A model generated the notes under the pieces. That model was not told the origin of the DNA. It saw only the letters and a program-made list of their open reading frames with translations, and ran no database searches. From NCBI GenBank assembly GCA_964036295.1, contig OZ038463.1, positions 32,255,295 through 32,319,294 on the forward strand: 64,000 bases of DNA, read 5' to 3'. Source of the stretch: Plumapathes pennacea (taxonomy: Eukaryota > Cnidaria > Anthozoa > Antipatharia > Myriopathidae). This document shows, one piece after another, positions 11,601 through 22,400 of the stretch (position 1 is its first letter; each line of letters begins with the position of its first letter). The translations under genes were made by a program, and so were the position numbers.

Positions 11601-14244
11601 TTGCATATGAACTTTGTGACCAAATGGATTTGTCTTGTTTTCACTCCATTTAAGGTGCTGGTCGGAGATTGGTCGTCGTACGGGAAAGCAACAGATTTCT
11701 ATTGATAGCGGCTGCGAACACAAAGGTCACGTGTTGCACGAGCTTCTGCACACAATTGGTTTCCTGCATGAGCAGAGCAGACAGGACCGAGACAACTACG
11801 TCAAAGTAATGTGGGACAACATTGACAAAAGTAAGGTCCAGTTTAGACGGCGAACCTTTCACTCGCCGAACCTAGCTGCAATTTGGGTTGACTTAATTTC
11901 GACCTCAACTAATTTTGATTCAGACGCGTCCAACACTGTTGGGTAAAACAAAATTGGACGATGTTTTGCGAGGTTGCCAAACAAGTCCAACATCGTCCAG
12001 CATGTTTAAACATTGTAGATGATAAGGATTCTGGTACCAAAAGTTAGCCCACTGTTTATAAGCCATGTGCACAGTGTTGGCTAGCATTTCGAGTCACGCG
12101 ACTTCAAGAGACCCCATCTTCGCGGAAATGTCACCAAACCTGATAAATTTTACCCAAAAGAACAGTGATAAGTTGTTCTTTACTTTGATGTATAGATACA
12201 GCCATTTTCTTCTGAGATTCTCAAGAGCGAAGTAAAAAAGTGCTCAAAATGGGGTCATTTTTCACTATCCAGCGTAAATACGCAAATGCAAGGCAACATC
12301 GTGCACATGGCCACAGTATAATTAGGCTTTAAAAAGCCTCTCTCGTTGTAGAAGCTTAGATAGCATACAAGAAAAATACTTCTAAAATGTTAGCTTTTCT
12401 TCTTGCTTCTGCACAGGGAGACACTCGGAGTTCGAAACAATGGAGCAGATCACGGAAGAATTACCGTATGACTTCAAATCGGTGATGCATTACAAGAACA
12501 ATGCCTTCAGTAATAACGACAAAGACACCATCATTGCCTTGAACGATCCCCAGATGGTACTTGGGAAAAGGAATGACCTCTCAGCTCTGGACATCATGCG
12601 AGTGAACAAGTTATACTCGTGTAGCGACTACATAGCGCAGGAGTGTAAGTACCAAAGCATCCCGGGAATACGGGCGCTTTCCAATTGACCATCGGTCATT
12701 CCGGAATTTTCGAAAAGTGAGGACAACCTCCAGAGGTTGTCCACAATTTCCGAAACTTTCTTACCGAAAACTTGCAGTTCCATTTGATTTTTCCCGGAAT
12801 TTTCGGTGTTTTTGGTCAAATGGAAAGCGCCCTACGTTTCCCGGCCGTGCAATCACCTTATTTTTGGGTCAGCGGTCATTGCGTAAAACTGTGGAAACGA
12901 CGGCAAATTCAAGAGTGCAGTTTTCGTTGTTCGTGCAACGCTTGTGAAAACCCCAGACTGAGACTCCTTATTCAAGTATAGATAAGTGAGTTTAACGCAT
13001 TTCCTATCTTTCTGTCATTACCGTAATACAGGTTTACTCGTCTCATTAATTAATTCAGAAAATGTTCAAACTTAGTTTGCTTACTGAGTAGACCGAGCCC
13101 AAACTTGCGTTAGCAGTGCAGTGTATTGTGTCACTGGTAACGATCAAAAACACCATCACCGGTTTCCAGATGCTTCGAAATGCTTTGTGTCTGTTTCCCT
13201 ATAGTCGATCAATTTGAACATAAAAACAACAACAACAACAACAACAACAAACAAACCAAGCACTAAATGGCGGTGCTCTAGCACTGATTCTTCATCATGC
13301 ATTTACCCAATACAAGCCATCATTTACAGCTATTGTTTGACTTTCCTGTGCTTTATTTCATTTATCCGCAGTGGTAAATTACCCCATCATTGTATACACG
13401 TCTAATAGTTGGTGGGCCGGCACAGATGCTACTGTCGATATCGAGATCGTTGGCAAGAAGGGGGACTCGGGCGAGAGTGAGCTGGCTTCGGGAGGGTACG
13501 ACGATGATTTCGAACGAGGAAGGTAATAAAAATGTAGCTGTCATACAGTGGGAACTAAGGTTCGTATTGTGGACGACATCATTCAAATTATCGTGTTCCT
13601 TATTAATATTAATATCACCCACCAGCACTACTACCACATCCATCGTTACCAGTACCACAATCTTCACCAATATTATCTCCTCGCTTACCATCCATAATAA
13701 CCACAATCACCACCACCACCATCATCATTACCTTGTGACTGCAACATCTTTCTCAAAGCGAAACGGCAGAAAACTTATTTCGTGTTTTCCCTAATGTGTC
13801 ATTTAACTTTTTTTCAGCGTCCATTCCTTTCTTTATGCCTCGCCTTATCTCGGAACGTTGAAAGAACTCAAGATTAGACTCATACAGAAAACTTGGTGGG
13901 ACGGTTGGAAGCTGAGCAAGGTAGGACGAGGAAATACAGCGATAGTTAAATATTAATCACTCACTGGTAACCATCAGACATTGCCCTGGCAAAACCATAT
14001 TTCCCAGCATTTCACTTCCCCTCCAGCGAAACAGCTACAAACACATTAAAATTGTGTCGTTCTCAAAGATCACCTGCAATAGATAATTTCGCAAGTACCT
14101 CAAAATTTACGTATCTCCCATAACGAGTGGATGCTACATATTTTGCAGGTGGTGATTAAAGACCCAAGAAATCAAAGACAGTTTACATTTAACTACAACA
14201 ATTGGATATATCCGGGAAGTCACAAAATACTCAAACCGACATAA
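8676..14244 (+). CDS. secreted astacin metalloprotease with C-terminal PLAT domain (8 exons, 385 aa)
   Basis: Exons: 8676-8778, 10366-10545, 10932-11052, 11655-11830, 12417-12644, 13372-13522, 13818-13920, 14149-14244. All borders are GT/AG and phases agree. Residues 1-34 include an N-terminal hydrophobic segment (signal peptide). Residues 35-56 are a very short propeptide with IQGD in place of the usual FxGD and a KR site at 55-56. The catalytic domain (57 to about 262) has the zinc motif HELLHTIGFLHE at 163-174 followed by QSRQDRD, and the Met-turn SVMHY at 215-219, so all zinc ligands are present. Residues 271-385 form a PLAT/LH2 domain (AGTDATVDIEIVG; final Trp followed by Y-P-G). Family knowledge: astacins cleave extracellular proteins; PLAT domains bind lipids or membrane proteins. 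The exact substrate is unknown. Confidence 0.93.
9588..9749. mobile_element. fold-back insertion flanked by a 17-bp direct repeat, in intron 1 of the astacin gene
   Basis: Arms 9646-9684 and 9697-9735 are reverse complements (tgatcgtccgggttagagta / tactctaacccggacgatca). The insert is bordered by cacaaaaacactactat at 9588 and cacaaaaaacactactat at 9732, probably a target-site duplication. The arms match the retroelement end at 47757-47830, so this looks like two head-to-head copies of that terminus. The surrounding sequence from 9486 belongs to another dispersed repeat beginning ggccccgtttacac. Confidence 0.75.
10562..10652. repeat. G-rich tract and 23-nt C homopolymer in astacin intron 2
   Basis: Repeated gtgggg units at 10562-10588 are followed by an uninterrupted C run at 10630-10652. 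It resembles the G/C-tract ends of the element at 34948-35413, so this may be a decayed relative; the run length in an assembly is unreliable. Confidence 0.6.
13226..13251. repeat. (CAA)n microsatellite in astacin intron 5
   Basis: Uninterrupted caa triplets. A second, less regular cac/cat-rich stretch is at 13695-13730 in intron 6. Confidence 0.85.
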
Positions 14245-14727
14245 CATGAATTCATTATCACGCAGCAGCTACAGTGTACGTGATCAACACGTGATCGTTC
14301 ACCCTCTGGAGACGTGAAAGTCACGTGATTCTATTACTGTTCAAGTTCATATTGCGCGGAAGATCGTCTCAAGAGCGAGTAGAAATTTCTAAGAATTTCT
14401 AAGAACGCGCCTCAATCAAAAGGGATTCCACATCCACGTGGAAATATTTCGTAAAGTTCATATATTTATATTTTAAAAATTGTCCTATTTTAAGTCCTTA
14501 GATCAGACGGCGTATCAACAACAAGAAAAGGTAACTACTGTATATCATTAATGTTCCTGTTAAACGTAAGTCGCACTACCAATTGATTCTCAAATAAGGA
14601 CCCTCAAGAAATTTCTTTATATTTCCTTAAAACAGCATTGTGATTTTTTTGGGAGTTTTGCATTTCAACGGCTGAAGGCTCATCTCAAAAGTCAAGCTTT
14701 TTGCTATATACATCGACCTCAATGTAA

Positions 14728-14733
14728 AATAAA
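14728..14733 (+). terminator. candidate poly(A) signal for the astacin gene
   Basis: AATAAA about 484 bp after the stop at 14244. It is the nearest canonical hexamer I can see downstream; the real cleavage site is unknown. Confidence 0.3.
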
Positions 14734-14877
14734 AAAGAAGCCAATGTTTTTAAACATTAAACTTAAAAGTTATCTTTCGTTGTAGTTCGAAACGTTCTCC
14801 GGTTGAACTTGATCATAGAGTTGAGTTCCACCAATTTTTTCGTCAGTTATTAAATAAAAAAATTAAATTAATGCCAT

Positions 14878-15040
14878 TTTCAAGACGCCTGTTGCCTATG
14901 TTTCAAAACGAGGCCTAGCGCCAAACCTTTTCACTAAAAATAAGTTTGGTTTGCGTAAAAATGAACACACAAGTAAAAGTAGTTTTCATAAGAAACTAAG
15001 GTTTCGCACAAGGCCTCGTTTTAAGGCAACAGGCCTCTCG
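14878..15040. mobile_element. MITE-like inverted repeat, family with 22785-22968
   Basis: The left end gcctgttgcctatgtttcaa with aacgaggcctag is mirrored by the right end cctcgttttaaggcaacagg. A second related block (ggcaaattgcctctatttca, then aacgaggctt) follows from 15045, so a second partial copy is adjacent. Short, with no reading frame. Confidence 0.8.
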
Positions 15041-15110
15041 GAAATGGCAAATTGCCTCTATTTCAAAACGAGGCTTAGTGCAAAACCTTTCGTATGAAAG
15101 TGAGTTTGAT

Positions 15111-16190
15111 TTGCATGAACGTAAACACGAGTGAGACTATTCTAATATGACAACCTTAGGAGGCAAAAGGCATCATCAAAATGACCTAATACCACCCAAC
15201 CGTCAAGATAGTCTATATTGTTCGGTTATCATAAATATTGTAAATATATTGCTTCTGTCAATAAAGAAATGTATATATTTCGCTCCTCGGCAAACTGAGC
15301 GGTCTCGAAATGCGTCATGTAACTATGCGCACGTGTCTCACTGAATTCCCGCGTATAATAAGAACAACCGGAAGCGGAAGTTGGAGAACGATCATAAGGG
15401 CTACTCTGACGTACCTTCCTGCGCCTCTTGGCACTCCAGCGGGTTTGATGCAAGAAATGTACTTCATGTACGCGGGAATTCAGTAAGACTCTCTGTCACA
15501 TGAGAACTGGCCTCCTTTTCCCGATCGAATTCAAGGTCTGTCATCCTCGTTACCAGGCTCTGATCATCGTTCCCAACCTCTTTTTCCTCTTAGAGGAAGG
15601 TAGGGAAAAGGACCTGGAAGCTTGGGTGGCTGTCTATGTGTCTCCGTATCAAGCTTCTTTCTGCAGTGAACAAAAATAATAGAAAATCAGTGAGGTCGAC
15701 AGACTGAAAGCTTCAACAGAAATGATGCAGCAAGACAGTGAACACTGATGCAGAAACAAAAGTAGACCTGAGAAGCATACGGAGTGGATATTGACATACT
15801 AAATGAAAACATATGGACCTAACAGAGCGATTGCCGGATGACTTTCCAAAACCAAAACCCCATATGAGTTCTACAGACAAGTGGGGAACTCAGCTTAGCC
15901 GTTAGTCTATCAGAAAATAAAAGGGTAAAGATAATATATTTACGTTGGTAGTTCTGTCAGGCTGTTAATGGAAACCGACGGTGCGCTCCTTACCCCATCC
16001 AACCACCCCCTCCCCCCCCTCTCTCTCTCTCTCTCCTTCAATGCTCCATCTCAAGGGTGTTTAACGCTCAAGCCACACGGAACAGAGAGAAGTCGAAACA
16101 GATCACTGGAGATCAAACTATGAACCTCTTGCTTGAAAGGTCGCGCACTAAACGATGGAGCCACGCCTGCTCCTATAGAGCCAGACACTT
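15111..16190. other. no gene seen
   Basis: AT-rich spacer with only short open frames of poor composition. A small CT-rich stretch is at 16000-16035. Confidence 0.5.
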
Positions 16191-16197
16191 CCAAGTA

Positions 16198-16382
16198 CAG
16201 TCAGAGCTCTCTGGGCGAACACTGTCGTAAGCGGACAGCTCTACTTACGGACACCTTTACGAAACCTCGTTTAAACTCGAGCTTAGTCCAACTCAGTATT
16301 TAGACATTCCCGTAAGCAAACAGTTCCAGTTACGGACACTTTTTCTGCTTCCCGAGGTGTCCGCTTACGAGAGCTTCGACTG
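16198..16382. mobile_element. MITE-like element with 'cagtc.gagctctc' ends
   Basis: It starts cagtcagagctctctggg and ends ccgcttacgagagcttcgac followed by tg, which is the reverse complement of the start. Inside are repeated words gtaagcggacagctctactt and cccgtaagcaaacagttcca. Relatives are at 7153-7940 and, more diverged, at 35617-35760 and its duplicate. Confidence 0.8.
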
Positions 16383-16385
16383 TGC

Positions 16386-16570
16386 GTAGAACCTCGCTAT
16401 CTCGAACTCGGCTATCTAGAACTACCCGCTATATCGAACACAATCCGATTTCCTTCGAAAATGAATTTGGTAGAAATTTCGCTTGGCAGAACCCCGGTAT
16501 CTCGATCCCACGCTATCTCAAACTATCTCTCGCTTCCCTTGAGAGTTCTCGATAGCGGGGTTCTATTGTA
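16386..16570. mobile_element. MITE-like element, 'gaaccccgctatctcgaa' family
   Basis: The left end gtagaacctcgctatctcga is mirrored by the right end ctcgatagcggggttctatt. A second copy is at 27526-27716. The ends resemble Tigger/pogo-type termini; that assignment is inference from end sequence only. Confidence 0.75.
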
Positions 16571-16746
16571 TATTACTTCGTTTTAAAAAGAATGCCGAAG
16601 GACGTCAGTTTGTTCATCGGGCACCATCGGTAAAAACCTCGGAGGCCCGTAAGCACAACACTTAAAATATTTTCACTCACTCTATCTCCGTCTTGTTCTA
16701 TGTGACACCATCGGACCATCAACCGTGTCCGATGGTCATAAGTTTG

Positions 16747-19369
16747 TCAGATGAACACTAGAATGCTTTTCAGTACCTTAACGGAAGGTCTGTTTCCTTG
16801 CCAGGCTCTCCTCACTCTCTTGTAAACGTCACAAAACTTATCCCACGATGTCGTGTAGAAAAGGAAAAGCTTGTCACACAACATCCTATACCGCTGACAC
16901 AGCCTGTCGGCACATGTCACACAACACTGGCATTCTGCACACGGTGACGGGCAGGACTTGGTCACGCTCTTCAAGCCATCTTCCATTTTAACGCTGGCTT
17001 CGCTGAGAGTTGTTTCACACTTTTCACGAACTCTATATAACGCTGGAGTGCTGTAGAAAAATAAAAAGCGCCAGTAAGCGTCTATTTTATATAACTGCAG
17101 ATTTTTTTTTATTGTATTACTTTTTCACAAAATGCTAGTTCTTTCATGTGCTGTCTCACTTTCCAAATATATGTTAGGAATGCAAAACATAAACTCAGCA
17201 ACAAAAACAAAAACAAAAACGCCTGCTGTTAGAATGTACTCATTGAAAACTCACACCTTTAGGTTTCATTTGATAGTTCAGGAGTTGGAAGTGGACGCTG
17301 CTACAAGAATGTTAGGTACTTAATGCAAGAGCTTTCATTTGAGCGGTCACACTTTAGGTTTTCATTTGGCAGTTCAGGAGTTGGAAGCGCGAAGTTCCAC
17401 ACATACTCATGATTGTAGCAAATTCCTGCGAGTAATAGGTTTTCAGAACTGAAGAGCCAGTAAAAAAATCTGAACGGAACGGATAAAAACTTGAATCACT
17501 CACAAGAATCTCCTGCCCATCTTTGTCCACCACGCCTTCAGGATTAGACACGTGACCGCCACGAAGAACAATGCAGTAATCAGATTGGGCGGTGTTATTC
17601 GTCTGTACCCAGACCTCAGAGAAACCACAAACGAGTGGAGTATGCCCCAGGCCTTCTCTGGCTTAAGGTCTGGCTGCAGTGTGCAGAAAAAAATAGGATA
17701 AACAACAACAACAACGACAACGACAACATAAAGAGCAACATCAGCTGAGATCGCAATAAATCCTGTGGATTTGCGTAGGCGCAAAATGGAATATATCGTA
17801 GTTGGAATCGCCAACTACGAAGAAATTAGACCCGTTTCAAACGTCGCGCCACTGCCGTTTGGCGCGACGTTTGAAACGGGCCTCACGCGTGTGACACCCC
17901 TCTTTACAACTTGCAACGTAATGAAAATTGCAAGACAAGCTACAGGAAAAGTTGAGCAGTCTTATACTTTTCGCAACGTTGCGTGGTTTTCTTGCAACGC
18001 GTAACAGGTACTTTACAACTTGCCTCGCATTGTAGTCCTCAGCGTCACGAGACAATTGCAGGAAAAATTGCCTCGTGTGACATGACCCAAGTTCTTTATA
18101 TATAAAGCTACCTTGTAAGTTCTTTATCTAAGCTACCTGGTGAACGATGGAAATGACGCGGTAAGGAAATGTTGTTACGCTCACCCGATACACTCTGTTA
18201 AGTTTCAGTGACTCCTCTAACACTCCCATGGAGGAATTGCTCAAAGTAAAAGGTGTGTAGTTCCGGACAAACTCCCGCGTCCACCAAGCCTTCCCACGTC
18301 TGAAAAAAAGAAACAACCGTAATGTAAACGATAGTCACAGGGTATGCAAAGTGGTCACAACAATTGCACACAACAATTTTCCTGCTCTTGCACAAAAGTT
18401 AGACTTTATCTACATGGTTATTTCGGCATACGCCTTTTTAAATCACGTCATCGACCCCTCGGGCTCGACGACAAGTCGAAAATGAAAGTTTCTTTCAAGC
18501 AGGGATGCGCGCGCAACTCTGTCAGTTATAGCATGGAGAAAAAACTAATCAGCGCAAATGTGTAAATCAAATCAAACTTGTCAGCCTTCTCTAGCCTTCT
18601 CCAGGTATCATGTTTTGCTTGATGAAACCGTTCTATACTTATCAAATCATGTCTTACCTTGGATGGAACAGAACGTCCCATAAGCTTGACGTATTTCTTG
18701 TGTAGTGGTACAGATACAGCTGCGTGCGCATGTACAGCGGTGGAGCGTCCGCGAAAGGGTTATCTCCCATGAGTCGCAACACGTCCTGGTCGCCTAGCAA
18801 CAGCTTGTACAGCAGATTCATGAACCAAGGGTTGGAATCGTACGACTCCAGTGCAGCAAACCACATCTGCCAATCAAGCCGCGGCTGATGAGGAGCTGTA
18901 GGCAGGAAGTTAAACCGACCACTCATTCAATCTGAACCAGCGTTTGAACGCTCACACACTACAAATTCTCCCAACTAGTTTTACAAGAAACACATGAGAG
19001 GCATGCTGGAGAGTTGAAAGTTCAATCAACGTTTTGTCTTTAGCAAGTGTCAGATGCCGTGCTTTACTGTGCTACATACTTGGGGTTAAAAATTAGTGAA
19101 AGGAGAAAATTCATTTTGATCACGTTAACTACAGCCAAACCAAGACAGCGTTTGCTCTCCAGCAAGAACACAGTGCATAGAAAAAAATAAAAAAGATAAC
19201 TCTGACACATCCGAGTTTCAACGGGATTCGAGGGCACAACCCCCGCTGTACCAATGTAACGCTATAATCACTATACACCCGCTATGTATGAGCTGTGAAG
19301 ACTTTTAGGAGCAGTACTGTAAGTAAAGTGTTTCAAACACTGACTTCAAACATTGTGGTTGGAATACTT

Positions 19370-19411
<42 letters not shown>

Positions 19412-22400
19412 AGGCTTAGAAGAGAAACATACCTTACACTTTGAGTAACCATTCTGTTGCTAATTCAACGTTGTTGTTTTAAAACAGAATAACGAACATC
19501 TCACTTACCGACAAATGGTGGCGGATTGTAGACGTTGCCCGGTTTGTACAAGAAGTTGTATTCCTGAAGATAAATATTAAAAAAAAACGTACAGTTATAC
19601 GTTATTGACGTCATTTTTGTTGAACAACGTCCGTCGGCATTCCTGTGTAGCTCCGGTCTAACTCAAGGTAAATTTTCACCTCGTGTGAAAGTTCCGTTTT
19701 ATTTGTGCACGCCTAATTATTGCCAACGAGCAAGCCGAGCGAAGACGGTCAGCTTGCGAGGCGGCCAGCATAATTCCACGCGAAGTATTGCAGCAGGCAG
19801 AAAAATTCTCAATTGAGCTGTTAAAAGTGTAATGTAAGGAGTAGATTCCCTGGAGACTTTGGTAGGGGCCAATTATGAGGCCGGAAATATTAGAGCCAAC
19901 AGAGCCAATGAAAAGAGATGTTGATTTATGGTGTGACCGTTCTTAGCCAATCAGGAGGGAGTATTTTGCACGAGGTTAACACATGTACTCACTAGCATCT
20001 GTCATCGAGTTCTTTTTCTCTCGTTGGCACTTAGCGAAAGCTACAACTAGTATTATACAATGTTATAAAATGCATTGAACTAAGTTATAATTGAGCATCG
20101 AGTCTTGAGTATCTTGGTTAAGTCTTGAGGTTTTACCAGCGTTACACTGAACCACAAAATCTGCACCTAAATCCACTGTTTTGTGTAATGACCGCTGACT
20201 CAAAAATACTGTGACCGCACGGCCGAAAACTGTATTTCCGCTGTGTACGTGTAAAATTGAGCGAAGGAAAACGACAATCGACTGGTAAAAACCTTTCTCG
20301 TTCTTCCCACACATGTCCAAGATATGACTGGATGACCACAGACGACCCAGATTAAGGGGCCTGGTAACGAGTCTTCATTTCGGCCGCGAAATTCACCCGA
20401 TAGCGCTCAAGTTGCAAAGGCAGACAACTCAGAGGTCAATAAACACAACAGGCAAGTTTCGGTTCTCTTATTCAAGCATTTCGTCAATTATTTGGTGACA
20501 TCTTGATTCCCACTGAAACCCTTAGAAAATGAAGGGTCGTTACCAGGCCCCTAAGCGTGGGTCGCCTGTGGAATGACTCACTTACCTGCCACGGTCCATC
20601 AAGTGAACGACTTCCTTGGATGATTATCTCCGGCCGGCCACCAATTCCCGTCATGCTGCAGACAAGAGACAAATCTTAAGCCTTTTCACCCCTGAGGCTG
20701 CATTTTTTGCAATTTTTGAACATTTCAGCAATCACAAGATGCTCATCGACAGCTTTCATTTCATCCAGTTCTCCTTCCACCAACATAATGGACAATTGAC
20801 TGACATGAAGCTCTTTCAAATAAACACGTACGGACGCGCGCGCAGAGAACTTTGCTCGTCCATCCCTCATGTAAAACCATATATACTGTAACTAGATAAA
20901 TAATAACGCTGGATGACGTAACCGCTGGCACGCAACAGGCTGACCTGTTGCGCATCCGCAGTGGAGTCGTCCTGCAGTTGTATGGTTTTACATGATGGAA
21001 AGCGCGCTCCGTGGAATAAAGCGAAAAGATGTTTTGGGCCTCACATTTCACTCTTAACTGTGTTGTGCAGCGAAAAATCTCGCAGCTATAATCAGAGCTA
21101 CTCATGCAAGAGACACCAAGAAAGCTCACAAACAAATAAACAAACAAACAAATAGAAACAGCATTGAAACGCAACCTACCTCCTGAACAAGCCGTAAGAG
21201 TTTGCAATCTGTAAATACCGCGTGTTAGCGGACCACTTTCGGAAAAGAGGCGGAAGGCTGGACTGAACTTTACGATCAATGCTGGTAAATGGATCCTGAA
21301 GAAAAAACAGAGAAAGAAAAAGAAAACATCAGAAACCAACATCCCTTCCAGATTGCTCGTGTTCGAATACATAATTACGCTAAATTTTTATGTAATACTA
21401 TTACAACTGTTTTCCTTCTCTACCACGCTGAATATTTTTCCAAAAAACAAGGAAAGGTCCAAAATTCGACGAGATACGATTGTCTTGTCTCCAGTCGCAC
21501 GAGAAAAGGCGCGAAATTCACCGTCCACCCCCTCGTTAAGTGCAGACGAAACAATCGTATCTCTCTTTTTTAATTAATTAATTAATTCTTTTTTTTTTTT
21601 CTTTTTTTTTTTGGCCGTTTCGGACCTTACTTCGGCAGAATATCAAAGTTTGGCACGGTGTGAGTATGGCGGTGGCAATTCCTGGTCATACTCGAAAATA
21701 GCATAAGCACTGCACCCACCAGGAACATCGTAAAAATGGAGGTTAACTCACCAAACTGACGGCAAATATCCACAGCGAGACGAGAGAGAAAACGACGCAC
21801 TGAAAGACGGACCAGGTCTTCTGTAGTTTCCCACACTGTTCTAGAAAACACCTGCAAGAAAGGCAAAGATGAAACTTTTGACAGTAGGACATTTACTAAA
21901 ACGACCAGAATGCTTTGAGGCAAGCCAAATTGTACTCAGTATTTATTCTTTGTGAGTATTCGTGCAATTCGTAAATCTACATTACAAAGACTGCATCGAA
22001 GTGCATTCTGGTAGTCGTAGTTAAATGACGTCATCATGCAAACGTCCTATCATGTTATGAAAATGATACCCAGGAAACACTCCATTTAGCAGCCACGTGT
22101 TTCTTCTGGATAACTAGCTATAAATTTGTAAAGGGGAAAAAGGCCGACGAAATCCAGATAAATGTATCATAAGACAGTGAATGCAATTTTGTAAGGTTGA
22201 TTTGTGAAAGCTCTCAAATTGTGATAAGTGTACTAAAACCAAGTCCACATCTAAAGAAGCATGTTCGTTGAGTCTCCAGGTCGACTTAGTCTAATCTAAC
22301 GTTTAGCTGTCATTCTTTATTAAATATGGTTTTGTACCGGGAGTTCAATTTCTTTCATTTTTTTTTTTTTTTTTTTTTTTTCTGCACTTACCTCGTAAAC

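Noticed and set aside
13362-13794. Frames on both strands around the PLAT exon, including a His-rich one
   Set aside because: Shadows of astacin exon 6 and of a cac/cat-rich intron stretch.
20761-21372. 203-codon minus-strand frame
   Set aside because: It covers LMF2 exon 14 and its introns in a different frame from the one that matches the family; the phase-consistent exon is 21180-21295.
21845-21852. Alternative acceptor ttgcag for LMF2 exon 13
   Set aside because: Using it breaks the frame from exon 12; the tctag acceptor at 21841 restores it and gives the family-like continuation.
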